A DNA stretch of 28,610 nucleotides from JABWBD01 sp040768665 (GCA_040768665.1 JAXGMN010000093.1:1-28610); one strand, 5' to 3'; positions 15,175 through 23,862 are shown, counted from the first letter of the stretch. Notes: generated by a model not told the origin, from the letters alone. Numbers and translations are program-made.

Positions 15175-17055
15175 TCAATGGATGGGCTGAGGAGCCCTTT
15201 CCGCCTCGCACTGCGAGGGCTGGACGAACTGGTGAAACTGGACGTAAGGCACGATGGCGCGATGCAGATTGTCCAGCGTGGCGACGACCTTATCGGCCCC
15301 GGCCGCCCGGAGCAGATCGCGGTTCCTTTCCGACATCGCCTTGAAGCCCAACCGGCCGGCGACGACCTTGGTTTCCGGGCACTGCAAGCGTATCCGCTTG
15401 CAGATCCGCCGCATGTGAACGGCTTCGCCGGGCGGCACCGACACGAGACACACACAGGCCGGTCTCTTCTCTCCGATCTTGGCGAGCTTCTCCGCGATCA
15501 ACAACTCATGCGGCAGGATTTCCAGCTCGCAGGTTTTCGGATCGACCACACTGCGGAGCATTTCCAGCGCAAGTTCATCTCCCTGGTCGCGAACCGGAAA
15601 GCCGATGACGAGAACGGGCGAGGCCCTCTCGTTCGACGTGATTTCGTCAGTTATGTCGGTCTCCGGCTTGATCAACTCGGCGATTTCTTCCACGATCTCC
15701 TGGAGCGACTGGAGGACCGCCGATTCCTCGCTCTCGGAGACATGGCCGCGAGAGCGATCTCGCTCGGCGAGATAGATCGTCGGCAGCAGCAGGTGATCGA
15801 ACACCTCCTCGGGAGAATGGGTCGAAAGATACCGTTCGACGCATTCAGCGGCCTCATCCTCGTCACGAGCCAGCAGCCGCTGGTACAGTGCCAGTTCCGG
15901 CTCAGACTCCGGCCGTTCACCGAAAAGCCGATTCACAATGGCCATCGCGGGGATATACCTGCCCAGCACGGTCAAGCAGACGGTCAAGGGAGTGGACAGG
16001 ATCAGACCGACCGGCCCCCAAAGCCAGGTCCAGAACACCGCCGCAATGATGATCGCCACCGGTGAGAGGCCCACGCTCTGGCCGTAAAGCCACGGCTCCA
16101 TCACGTTGTTGCTGAGCAATTCCAGGACGACGAACAATCCGATTACCGCCAACACCGGCCACCAACCTGGTAATGCCACCAGGCTGACCGCGATCGGCAA
16201 CACTGCGGCGACCCAGGGTCCGATGTAAGGAATGTACCGGAGGACGGCGGCACTCAGCCCCCAAAGCAGCGCGTAAGGTATTCCGATGACGAACAGGCCG
16301 AAACCGGCGGCTGCGCCGAAGGTGACGTTGATGACGAACTGCATGAGCAGATAACGGCTAATCCGGGATCCCGCTTCATCCAATGCCTTCGTCGTGATCG
16401 CCAGCGACGAACGTCCGGTGATCGCCACCAGTCGGCTTTGCAGGTCGTCGCGCTGGATAAGCAGGAAGAGCACGAGCACGATCACCAGACCCGCCGTGGC
16501 CAGTACGCTCAGCGCGGATCCGAGGGCTATCGACTCCGAGATGTCCCACCCGGCCGTTTCCTCGGTGACCTTGACCGGCACGGGCTCTTCTTCGGGCTCT
16601 TCCTCGGGCTCATCGCCATCCAGGACCTCTTCGTCCAGCTTGGCCGACTCTTCTTCGAGTTCCTTCCCCACCTCGTCGATCGTTTTCTGTACCTTCTCCA
16701 AGGCGCCTCCCCGCATCATGCCGCGGACGTCGGCGACCTTTTCGCGGATGTTCTCCCGGTATGCCGGAAGATTGTTGAGCAGCACGCGGACCTGCTCGGT
16801 CACGACGTAGCCGATCCCGCCCAGAACAACCGCCACCGCAAGGACCACTCCAAGAGTCGCCGAAATGCGTGGAAATCCGCGACGCTGAAGCCGCGTAACC
16901 AGCGGGTTCAAGAGGAACGCCACGAGGCCGGCTAGAGCAATCGGTATCAGGACGACTTGGCCGAGGTAGAGGATCGCGCAGATGACGGCGAAGCTCAGCA
17001 GCGAGGCGGCCACGGTCACCGATCGAGGCCATGCGGGGGGCAGAGAGTTGGCCAT
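15175..17055 (-). CDS. AI-2E/PerM-type transporter with C-terminal Rossmann-like domain
   Basis: This is a 626-residue protein. The first about 370 residues follow the AI-2E transporter (PerM/UPF0118) plan: two N-terminal helices (VTVAASLLSFAVICAILYL, ALAGLVAFLLNPLVTRL), an amphipathic region, then further helices with IPYIGPWVAAVLP and LWGPVGLILSTPLTVCLTVL near the family's conserved end. A glutamate-rich insert (EPEEEPEEEPVPVKV) lies at about residues 145-165. The C-terminal 250 residues are not part of the usual family (members normally have 330-400 residues): a helical section is followed by a Rossmann-like section (PVLVIGFPVRDQGDELALEM, PACVCLVSVPP, TKVVAGRLGF, GADKVVATL) that resembles a cobalamin-binding or receiver-like fold but lacks the DxHxxG cobalamin motif. 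The transported molecule is unknown; related proteins move small signals or ions. Confidence 0.85.
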   Translation of the reverse strand: MANSLPPAWPRSVTVAASLLSFAVICAILYLGQVVLIPIALAGLVAFLLNPLVTRLQRRGFPRISATLGVVLAVAVVLGGIGYVVTEQVRVLLNNLPAYRENIREKVADVRGMMRGGALEKVQKTIDEVGKELEEESAKLDEEVLDGDEPEEEPEEEPVPVKVTEETAGWDISESIALGSALSVLATAGLVIVLVLFLLIQRDDLQSRLVAITGRSSLAITTKALDEAGSRISRYLLMQFVINVTFGAAAGFGLFVIGIPYALLWGLSAAVLRYIPYIGPWVAAVLPIAVSLVALPGWWPVLAVIGLFVVLELLSNNVMEPWLYGQSVGLSPVAIIIAAVFWTWLWGPVGLILSTPLTVCLTVLGRYIPAMAIVNRLFGERPESEPELALYQRLLARDEDEAAECVERYLSTHSPEEVFDHLLLPTIYLAERDRSRGHVSESEESAVLQSLQEIVEEIAELIKPETDITDEITSNERASPVLVIGFPVRDQGDELALEMLRSVVDPKTCELEILPHELLIAEKLAKIGEKRPACVCLVSVPPGEAVHMRRICKRIRLQCPETKVVAGRLGFKAMSERNRDLLRAAGADKVVATLDNLHRAIVPYVQFHQFVQPSQCEAERAPQPIH

Positions 17056-17482
17056 GACGCCGCTCGATTATTCCTGAAAGGACTCCGTTCGTCATTAACA
17101 TACGTATCGGGTCATTCTAGAAGGCGCCTCCACCGGTGGGCCATCCGCACTTGTCGTACGTGCCATTCAGGCTTTTCCCGAGATGAAGTCTCAAAGCCGG
17201 GTGCCGGCGCGGGCTGGAGTTGGCGGCCAAGACCCGCGATTTTCCAAAAAACACTTGATCCCGCACCACCCGGTAACCTGAGAGGGGTGGAAATCGGGGG
17301 CGAGAAACACGAAGCACGAAGGCACAAAACGCCCGGCCGGCAGAGGTTTGCGGTCGGCCGAGGGTGTGACCACCAAAGTCGCGATTTCTCAGAACCGAAG
17401 GCATTTGGTGGCCACGCGCTTTTGGGTGGTTGGATCGGATGATTTGCGGCATGGTTCCGATCTCGACATTCGGTAATCGAAG

Positions 17483-17511
17483 GTAGGTCCCGCTGGGCAA
17501 GCGCGACCTAC
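17483..17511. repeat. 29-base hairpin with GTAGGTC/GACCTAC arms
   Basis: GTAGGTC (17483-17489) pairs with GACCTAC (17505-17511), and CGCT pairs with AGCG inside with one mismatch between. It lies inside copy 2 of the dispersed repeat and is absent from copy 1, so it may be a separate small repeat. Confidence 0.6.
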
Positions 17512-17608
17512 TGGCTGAAACCAAATTGTCAAAGATCTGCGAGGCAGCAGCGCGTGGATGCCGTTGGACCTGCGAGCGTGGACGAATATGATCATTTGTC
17601 CATGTATC

Positions 17609-17637
17609 AGTATGATCGATGCGGCGCACCTGGTCAA
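17609..17637 (-). promoter_or_regulatory. Promoter-like sequence of repeat copy 2
   Basis: On the minus strand, TTGACC (17637-17632), a 17-base spacer and CATACT (17614-17609) parallel the promoter-like sequence at 2923-2951. No intact gene follows. Confidence 0.4.
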
Positions 17638-17754
17638 GAGGTTTTTTTCGGCCGCGGCAAAGTTTTTTTCGAGTTTGGGGAGGGGAGGAGGTGCTGCAAA
17701 GACGGCCTTGCTTCCCACCCGGCAGGAATGTCGCCAGGAAGCGGGCAAAGTAAC

Positions 17755-17795
17755 CGTTCACGCCCGCGGCCGGGGACTGGTGCATTTTTCGGCCA
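17755..17795 (+). repeat. Half copy of the palindromic repeat family
   Basis: CGTTCACGCCCGCGG is identical to 13906-13920, and GGGGACTGGTGCATTTTTCGG continues like the left half of that repeat. The right half is not recognisable. Confidence 0.65.
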
Positions 17796-17875
17796 GCTCC
17801 GCAAATGGCGGGTGTAGTGCCTGTAACCACGAAGGGAATGGGCTATGCTCGGGTCGTTGGTCGCCACTACATAAA

Positions 17876-17943
17876 CCGCATGAGGAACGCGCGGTTTACG
17901 ACGTCCACGAGAAGAACCTGGGCTACGACGTCGTGAAACGGTG
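17876..17943 (+). pseudogene. DUF3883 domain scrap
   Basis: The frame that ends at the TGA at 17941-17943 reads EERAVYDVHEKNLGYDVVKR, which resembles the start of a DUF3883 domain (pattern with V.DV...NLGYD). DUF3883 often sits at the C-terminus of SNF2-type helicases in defence islands. Only about 20 residues remain, and the expected continuation into the domain's IEVK strand is replaced by the DUF1016 gene. The match is short and tentative. Confidence 0.4.
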
Positions 17944-18906
17944 AATGCCGGTCTGGTCTGGCTTTACTGGAATATTGGCAAACGAATTCGTCAGGACGTG
18001 CTGAAGCACAAGCGGGCGAACTATGGGGAGGAAATTCTTTCGACGCTGTCGAAAGAATTGACGTCTCTTTATGGTAGGGGGTTTTCCGTCCCCAACCTGT
18101 CGCGAATGATGCGTTTCGCCGAGGTCTTCAGCGATGAGCAAATTGTCTCGTCGCTGATGAGACAATTGTCGTGGAGCCACTTTGTCCTCATTCTGCCGCT
18201 CGACGACCCGCTCCAACGCGACTTCTACGCCGAGATGTGTCGCATCGAACGATGGAGCGTCCGAACGCTCCAGCAGAAGATCAACGGCATGCTCTTCGAG
18301 CGGACCGCCCTGTCGAAAAAGCCGGAAAAGCTCGCCCGGCAGGAGTTGGCTGCCCTGCGGGATGAAGGCCGCCTGACGCCCGACCTCGTCTTTCGCGACC
18401 CCTACCTCCTCGACTTCCTCGGGCTGAAAGACACCTACGCCGAGAAGGACCTGGAAGCTGCCATCCTGCGGGAGCTGGAGGCGTTCATCCTGGAGTTGGG
18501 GGCGGGCTTTGCCTTTGTCGCACGGCAGAAGCGGATCACGATCGACGGCCAGGATTATTACCTCGATCAGTTGTTCTACCACCGCGGGCTTCGCCGGCTG
18601 GTGGCCATCGGCCTGAAGCTCGGGCAGTTCCAGGCGGCCCACAAGGGAGAGATGGAACTTTACCTTCGCTGGTTGGAACGGCACGAGCAACGGCCCGGCG
18701 AAGAGTCGCCGTTGGGGCTTATCCTATGCGCGGGCAAGTCCGACGGACACGTCGAGTTGTTGCGGCTCGACGAGAGCGGCATTCGCGTTTCCGCCTACCT
18801 GACCGAACTGCCGCCGCGCAAGCTGCTGGAAAAGAAACTCCACGACGCCGTCCGCGCCGCCCGTGCGCGGCTGGAGGCGCGAGAAAAGAACGACGGAAGG
18901 TTATGA
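17941..18906 (+). CDS. DUF1016 (YhcG-type) PD-(D/E)XK protein with altered active site
   Basis: This 321-residue protein has the DUF1016_N domain (LVWLYWNIGKRIRQDVLK, GRGFSVPNLSRMMRFAEVF, LSWSHFVLILPLDDPLQRDF) and the C-terminal nuclease-like domain (YYLDQLFYHRGLRRLVAIGL). In family members the nuclease core is D-x-LFYH, then (V/I)-(E/D)-L-K. Here Asp 209 and Lys 226 are present, but the acid between them is Gly 224 (codon GGC, 18610-18612), so cleavage activity is probably lost or altered. The start is GTG 17941; the family usually has about 20-30 more N-terminal residues, and none can be read upstream because the frame continues into DUF3883 scrap sequence, so the gene looks 5'-truncated. 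The family is linked to restriction-modification and other defence islands. Its stop overlaps the DUF1156 start (ATGA at 18903-18906). Confidence 0.8.
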   Translation: MNAGLVWLYWNIGKRIRQDVLKHKRANYGEEILSTLSKELTSLYGRGFSVPNLSRMMRFAEVFSDEQIVSSLMRQLSWSHFVLILPLDDPLQRDFYAEMCRIERWSVRTLQQKINGMLFERTALSKKPEKLARQELAALRDEGRLTPDLVFRDPYLLDFLGLKDTYAEKDLEAAILRELEAFILELGAGFAFVARQKRITIDGQDYYLDQLFYHRGLRRLVAIGLKLGQFQAAHKGEMELYLRWLERHEQRPGEESPLGLILCAGKSDGHVELLRLDESGIRVSAYLTELPPRKLLEKKLHDAVRAARARLEAREKNDGRL

Positions 18907-19202
18907 TCCCGAAGGAATACAAACGACTTGCGGAGGTCGATTTTCCGATTGCAGTTGTGTCGAAGCACTCCGCCAGAGAGAAGTCGATCCGTTATGGTCC
19001 CCCGTCGACGCTGCACCGGTGGTGGGCGAGGCGGCTGGAAGAAGGGCTCAAGACGGCCCAGAAACCCGCCCTGTCGGCTCCGCGCGATGTGCCCGAGGCG
19101 GAGGAGCCGGAGGAAATGGAGGAGCAGGCGCGAGAGCGGCTGGAGGCCATGCTCGACGCCACTCTTCCGCAGTCCTCAATGGAGACCGATGGGCCCCATT
19201 GA
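18903..19202 (+). pseudogene. Truncated DUF1156 DNA methyltransferase gene
   Basis: The first about 43 residues (YKRLAEVDFPIAVVSKHSAR, EKSIRYGPPSTLHRWWARR) are the strongly conserved start of DUF1156 proteins, large adenine-specific DNA methylases of 800-1,000 residues in defence islands. After WWARR the sequence leaves the family and becomes an acidic stretch (EAEEPEEMEEQARERLEAML) ending at 19202. The 99-residue product has none of the catalytic motifs, so the gene is a remnant after a large deletion. It overlaps the DUF1016 gene by ATGA, which indicates they once formed an operon. Confidence 0.8.
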
Positions 19203-19227
19203 CAGCAACTGGTAGTAACTATCAAAT
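19199..19227 (+). promoter_or_regulatory. Promoter-like sequence before the HTH-PLD-ATPase series
   Basis: A perfect TTGACA (19199-19204), 17 bases and TCAAAT (19222-19227, 4 of 6 matches to the -10 consensus) lie 61 bases before the HTH gene. The surrounding AT-rich sequence (GTAACTATCAAATAAC) contrasts with the GC-rich background. Confidence 0.5.
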
Positions 19228-19287
19228 AACAGCGGCGTTTATGTGGCCTAAAATGAAGGCACCCCCCTTGTTTGGCGGGAGAGTGCG

Positions 19288-19512
19288 ATGCACGACCGCA
19301 GCCAGGACGTGCTCACGATCGACGAACTCGCTGGGTATTTGAAAATCGCCAAGTCGACGCTGTACAAGCTGGCCCAGGAGGGAAAACTCCCCGGCCAGAA
19401 AGTCGGAAAGCATTGGCGATTTCACAGGGAAGCTATCGACCACTGGCTCAAGAGAAGTGGCAATCCGGGTGTAACAAGCGGCAGTGATTCGACCTCCTGT
19501 GAGTCAGATTGA
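19288..19512 (+). CDS. Excisionase-type (MerR-like) helix-turn-helix protein
   Basis: This 74-residue protein has the HTH_17/excisionase-family fold: VLTIDELAGYLKIAKSTLYK is the helix-turn-helix, and LAQEGKLPGQKVGKHWRFHR followed by EAIDHWL forms the wing and last helix. A GGGAGAG ribosome binding site lies 7 bases upstream of ATG 19288. It precedes the PLD gene by 21 bases on the same strand and directly follows the promoter-like sequence, so it is likely the first gene of the series and may regulate it. Proteins of this size also occur as excisionases, but no integrase is visible here. The tail after residue 60 (SGSDSTSCESD) looks disordered. Confidence 0.85.
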   Translation: MHDRSQDVLTIDELAGYLKIAKSTLYKLAQEGKLPGQKVGKHWRFHREAIDHWLKRSGNPGVTSGSDSTSCESD

Positions 19513-19533
19513 TCATTTGAACCGAGGAATTGC

Positions 19534-20070
19534 ATGCAGACAATGGGCAGGCCGAACCCGAGGCACATCCAACTGGTTACCGACCGTCCGGTTGAGAAGT
19601 TTCTCCTGCGTCTGTTTCTCCGGGAGGCCAACATGCGTTCAATTTCGATCATCTCGCCCTACATCTCCACATTGGCTGGATGTCGCTTCACGCTTGCCGA
19701 CCTGCGGCGGAAAGTCGAGCGGGAACGAATTCCCACCTACATCGTCACTCGGGAACCCGCCGAGGGCTACCAGCTTGAGGCCATGGCCGTCCTGCTTGGA
19801 TCACCGTGGATCGAGATTAGGTACAACGCTTCCGTGCATGCGAAGGTCTACGTGGCAATGGCAGTACGTGAACCGGACTCGTTCGGACTGTTCGGGTCGG
19901 GCAACCTCACGGCGCAATCCTACCAGTCGAACATCGAGGTGGCGATGATGCTCTACAGCGAGGGGATCGGCCGTGGTCTACTGCACGAATTGCACCATTG
20001 GGCCACCAGCAGCATCCGCACGCTGCGACAAAGCGTGCTTGTCCAACGCATCAAAGCAGAAAGGAACTAG
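19534..20070 (+). CDS. PLD-family protein with one HKD motif
   Basis: This 178-residue protein belongs to the phospholipase D superfamily. SISIISPYISTLAG is the first core strand and its loop, and ASVHAKVYV (His 102, Lys 104) with LFGSGNLTAQSYQSNIEVAM (from residue 119) is a complete HKD-type active site. PLD proteins of this size act as nucleases when paired as a dimer, so a nuclease role in defence is likely; DrmC of DISARM is one PLD-type defence example. The ribosome binding site GAGG lies at 19524-19527. The next gene starts three bases after the stop codon, so the two are translationally linked. Frame and residues look intact. Confidence 0.85.
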   Translation: MQTMGRPNPRHIQLVTDRPVEKFLLRLFLREANMRSISIISPYISTLAGCRFTLADLRRKVERERIPTYIVTREPAEGYQLEAMAVLLGSPWIEIRYNASVHAKVYVAMAVREPDSFGLFGSGNLTAQSYQSNIEVAMMLYSEGIGRGLLHELHHWATSSIRTLRQSVLVQRIKAERN

Positions 20071-20072
20071 CG

Positions 20073-21230
20073 ATGGAGTTCAAGCAGTGGTTTTGCCTCA
20101 ACGATCGTGAGAGCTTCACGATTGATCCCAAGATCAATCCCGCGGACGCGCGATTCTATTTCGGCCGCTCGCAGTTGGACGAGCGGATGAAAAACCAGAT
20201 TAAGCGCGCGTTCATTGATCCGCAGGTTCCCAAATTGATGGTCTGGGGCCCCTACGGTTGCGGCAAGACCCAGACACTCTACTACCTTGCCTACTGGCTT
20301 GAGCATACGAAGCCGGCATCATGCAAGGGCCAGCCGCACAATGTCCACCTCGAAATCGAGGTCCAAAGCAAGTCCACCGCATCGCAGTGGCACCTCCAGA
20401 ATATGGAGGCGCTTGGGATGCAGTCGGTACAGAAGTGGCTGAAGGAACTGTTCGACAAATCGGCTAGTTTTGACCAGGCGCTCGGCGAGCTCACCAGTGA
20501 CCCCAATGTGGTCCAGGCATTTAGCCATCTACGCGGAGGCGGCGATCTTGGGTTCGCTGCCTGGCGTTGGCTGAGCGGCCAAAAGCTCTCGTCGAAGGAG
20601 TTGCAGGAGATCAAAGTCACGCGGAATTTGGGTGAAGTGGGCGTGGGTGATCTGGTGGCAGGTCTGCAGGCATGCGGAAAACTTGCTGCTGCGGTCGGTT
20701 CGTGCCTCATCCTTTTCATCGACGAAATGGAGGAGCTCCTCAACGTCCGGGAGGGCGACGCGGCCGAGTCGTGGCACCAGTACATTCGCAAGCTCGCCGA
20801 CAATGCCAATTCATCGGTCGGTTTCGTAATTGGGTTCAAGGCCGACACTCGCGACGACGCCCCGAAGGTACTTGTGCGAGGCGATGTCTTCTCCCGCATC
20901 AGCGCGAACAACTACATCGAGTTGGAGACCCTCGCGGCACCCGCCAACGTCCAGCAGTTTGTCAAGGAGATGCTGGAACATCTTGTGAAGCAGGCCGAGG
21001 CGGAGAAGCGTATTCAGGATGACGGTCTCCCATCCACAACCGATACCTATCCGTTTACTGCGACGGCGTTTGAGCTCCTGTGCGACTACGCCTGCCAGGA
21101 CGTGATCAAGTCGACGCCTCGCAACATCATCCGTACAATCAATGAGTGCGCCATCGCAGCTTGGGATGCGGAGAAGAACGTCATTGACGAAGACATCGTA
21201 AACGAGATCGCACCGATCATCTTCGGTTGA
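20073..21230 (+). CDS. Orc/AAA-like P-loop ATPase
   Basis: This 385-residue protein has a Walker A motif GPYGCGKT (residues 59-66) and a Walker B motif LILFIDE (212-218). VIGFKADTRDDAPKVL and GDVFSRI follow in sensor-like positions, and TPRNIIRTINECAIAAW near the end resembles the lid helix of Orc1/Cdc6-type and AAA ATPases. The start is ATG 20073, supported by AAAGGAA at 20060-20066; the frame is open from 19998, which overlaps the PLD gene and is unlikely. No transmembrane segment is present. It probably couples ATP hydrolysis to DNA or protein loading within the series; the exact family is not recognised with certainty. The HerA-like gene follows after 16 bases with a good GGAGAGG ribosome binding site. 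Confidence 0.8.
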   Translation: MEFKQWFCLNDRESFTIDPKINPADARFYFGRSQLDERMKNQIKRAFIDPQVPKLMVWGPYGCGKTQTLYYLAYWLEHTKPASCKGQPHNVHLEIEVQSKSTASQWHLQNMEALGMQSVQKWLKELFDKSASFDQALGELTSDPNVVQAFSHLRGGGDLGFAAWRWLSGQKLSSKELQEIKVTRNLGEVGVGDLVAGLQACGKLAAAVGSCLILFIDEMEELLNVREGDAAESWHQYIRKLADNANSSVGFVIGFKADTRDDAPKVLVRGDVFSRISANNYIELETLAAPANVQQFVKEMLEHLVKQAEAEKRIQDDGLPSTTDTYPFTATAFELLCDYACQDVIKSTPRNIIRTINECAIAAWDAEKNVIDEDIVNEIAPIIFG

Positions 21231-21246
21231 TCGGAGAGGATGGCCG

Positions 21247-22621
21247 ATGAAGAAGTTCACCACCAAACCTCGGGTATTTCGAACGTCGCCCGGCTACGCG
21301 GGAACGCCGGCCTTTGAAACCAAAGACTGGGTATATCTCGGCCGGCTCGCGGAAGCGGGGCCGCTCACAGATGTCCGGTTCGATACGGATATGGCGCACG
21401 TGGTGGCTCTGTTCGGCAAGAGGGGTTCCGGCAAGTCGTACACGCTCGGAACGTTGTTGGAAGGTCTCTGCACGAGACACACGGAGTCCAGCATCGCGGC
21501 GAATCCGCGGCATTCGGCTCTTCTGCTGTTTGATACATTGGGCGTCTTTTCAATGGATGAGCATCCTGCCGAAGGAGGATGCCCAGAAGGCTGTCCTCCA
21601 GGAGCAGTTCGCCGTCCGCCGCGGCTGGTCGATCAAACCGGAGCCGCTCGACGTGGCCATTTGGATTCCCAAGGGAACCCGCACGCCGGGAACACCAGCG
21701 GATCACCGGGAGTTTGCCATCAACTGCTCTGACTTCGCCGCGGAAGATTGGGGCTATCTCTTCGGATTGGACATCTATCAAGATCGAATGGGGCAACTGC
21801 TCAATGACGTATTCATCAAGGTAACGAGGGCTGGAGCGATGCTTGCCGGCATCAGCCCACGGCCCAGTACTCGATCGGCGACCTGATCGGCTGCGCAAAA
21901 AGCGACCGGGAACTCGTGGAAACCTACCACGACGAGACTCGCCGCGCGGTGCTCCAGCAACTCATGACGTACCACCGCAACCCGCTGTTCGAGGGCGCAA
22001 GGAACGTCGTTGCAGGAGTTCCTTCAACCGGGGCGGATGAGCGTAATCGTCATGAATAAAATGTCGGACGAGCTTCGCTTGATCGTGGTATCCGCCTTGA
22101 TGGGAGGGCTTATTGCCGCACGAGTGCAGGCGTCCGAGGCCGAGAAGCATCTGAAAAATCATCGAGAAGCTTTCACTGACGAGAACGGCTTCGCTCGACA
22201 GAGTGCTCGCTTTAGCAGCCCCGCCCACTGTGGCGATCGATGAAAAAAAACATCCTGCCGTCTGAACGGCGGACATCCGCGACGGACGTGATCGTAAAAT
22301 ATGTTCGCGAGGGCAGGAACTACGGACTGTCGTTTGAACATCGTGGCGACCCAACAGCCAACCGCCATTGATCCGCGGATTCTGGCACAGGTCGACACGC
22401 TCCTGGTTCACAAGCTCACCGTGCAGGGCGACATCGAATACATCCGCAAGAACATCAAGTCAAACCTGCCCGAAGAGGTCAAGTACGCCAATAGCGCTCG
22501 GATTCGACCAGTTGATCCGAAGTCTGGAGGTTGGCCAGGCTCTGGTATCCAACACGGAGACCGAACGAGCGTTTTATTGGCGGACGTTCGGCCCAGGGTC
22601 AGCGTCCATGGAGGCTTCTGA
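21247..22621 (+). pseudogene. HerA-like (DUF87) ATPase gene broken by several frameshifts
   Basis: The parts of a HerA/DUF87-type hexameric translocase can be read in order through seven or eight frame segments. Segment 1 (21247 to about 21555) holds the N-terminal domain and Walker A (ALFGKRGSGKSYTLGTLL). Segment 2 (to about 21850) has WSIKPEPLDVAIWIPKG and a region ending VFIKVTRAGAML. Later segments hold SIGDLIGCAKSDRELVE, LQPGRMSVIVMNKMSDELRL, a Walker B region with a DE pair (VAIDEKKNILPSERRT), then VIVKYVREGRNYGLSF, then ATQQPTAIDPRILAQVDTLL, and the C-terminus VRPRVSVHGGF. The uninterrupted protein would have about 455 residues. The protein sequence is well kept between breaks, which points to recent decay or sequencing indels. 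Its stop overlaps the next start (TGATG). HerA proteins occur with nucleases in several anti-phage systems. Confidence 0.75.
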
Positions 22622-23859
22622 TGGCAGGAAGAATACGAGTCTGGATTCCGCCAATCGGACAATGCAGAGGTGGGTTACCTCAAAGCATTGTCCGCATTGG
22701 TCAACGAGACCGAGACCAGCAACCTGGAGTCGTTGGGAAGACGGCTCATCGACCGAGTGACGCAGCGCGTCAAGCTGTCCCCCCCCTTCGATGAAGACCT
22801 GATAGACTACGCAAGGCTGCGCCCTGACCGACAGGGCTTACAAGTCGCTGCGAAAGACGATCCTGGAGAACACATCGCCGGCCGGGGTCGAACTTCAGGA
22901 CATCTATCTGGCCGACGGGTCGCTCCTCGAGCACCGGCAAGCTGGTTGAGGCCAAAGGTGCGATTCCCGTACCTCGGCACATCGCTCGAGCTGGTCAAGA
23001 AGGGAACGTACTCGGCGATGACGCGAAGCCTCGTGTTGCTGGCGGTGACTTCGTGCCGAATTGTCGGCGTTTGGCAGTTTGACCGGAGCCACAATCCCTT
23101 TCGCATCAGCGACGCACAGGGCAACGGCAGTTCTTCCTCTTCTGCTTCCTCGAGAATGATGCGGAGGTGTTGCTGCCGCTGTGCCGGCTTTCGAATTCGA
23201 CGGTGGCGTCTTCGACGAGCGACAGGCCGGCGATTTGCTGCCGGCCATACTGCGAGATGTTATTGCCGAACACTGCCAGACGGAGCCTCACCGTTGAAGA
23301 GCGAGATCGCCTGGCGCCGCTGAAGAAGGTCGCCGACAGCGTGGAAGGGAAGGGCAAGGTGATCGTATTCCGGCGGCGGTGCGCGCCAGGAAGCGATCAC
23401 GGTCCGCCTTGAGCCGCTTTGCGACCTCCGGTTGCTGTCGAAGCCGGAGCGAGAACGCTATGCGTACCGTCCGAGAAGACTCGCTTCCGGACATGTGTCG
23501 ACCGGCTCGGCGATTCCGGAAGAATCTGCGACGTCCTGCAGACGCAGTTCTTTGCCTCGTTTGCGGCCTGCCGGCAGATGCAGGTCGAGGATGCCACGGA
23601 CCACGAGGCCATCGACGCATTGGTCAAGGCTGGTGATGCGCTTGAAAAGCTCTTTGGGGTATACTCCGATCACCGATGTGGCATCACTGCTGGCCGGGAC
23701 AAGATTGCTTACCGACGATTTGCGGATACTGGAATCGGCCGCAGCGTCGAGTTGCTGAAGGCACTTCAAAAGAAAGACCCGACCTTCGTTCGGTTTACGG
23801 TGGACCGGATGGGCGACCTCGCCTATGTCAAGTTGGCCGGGAACGCGCGGGTGGGATGA
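22621..23859 (+). pseudogene. Unrecognised gene of the series, broken by frameshifts
   Basis: Coding sequence can be followed by eye in several frames between the HerA and methyltransferase genes, but no family is recognised. The start ATG 22621 overlaps the HerA stop. The readable parts are EEYESGFRQSDNAEVGYLKA, then NETETSNLESLGRRLIDRVT followed by LSPPFDEDLIDYA, then RAYKSLRKTILENTSPAGVE, then PAFEFDGGVFDERQAGDLLP, then CDLRLLSKPERERYAYR, and finally QTQFFASFAACRQMQVEDAT and ALQKKDPTFVRFTVDRMGDL ending at 23859. The restored protein would be about 410 residues and soluble. By position it is part of the system between the ATPase and the methyltransferase. Frame breaks lie at roughly 22640, 22815, 22940, 23160, 23290, 23470 and 23680; they are placed approximately. 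Confidence 0.55.
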
Positions 23860-23862
23860 GTC

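Larger units (their letters stand above)
17228..17650 (-). repeat. Dispersed repeat with promoter-like head, copy 2
   Basis: Read on the minus strand, 17650-17600 matches 2910-2960 and 17435-17228 matches 3150-3325, in the same order. The GTGGCCACCAAATGCCTTC block and ACCGGGTGGT are shared. The middle differs from copy 1 and contains the 17483-17511 hairpin. Confidence 0.7.
17056..17940. other. Gene-free stretch with repeats and gene scraps
   Basis: No intact gene is visible. The stretch holds an inverted copy of the 2910-3325 repeat with its promoter-like head, a strong hairpin, a half palindromic repeat and a DUF3883 scrap, listed separately. The 237-codon minus-strand frame that covers much of it runs through these repeats and looks spurious. 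Confidence 0.65.

Noticed and set aside
17117..17830. A 237-codon minus-strand frame upstream of the transporter
   Set aside because: It passes through three different repeats and shows no protein-like pattern.
19288..19512. The HTH protein as an excisionase of an integrated element
   Set aside because: No integrase, attachment-site repeat or tRNA end is visible nearby, so a regulator of the defence series is more likely.
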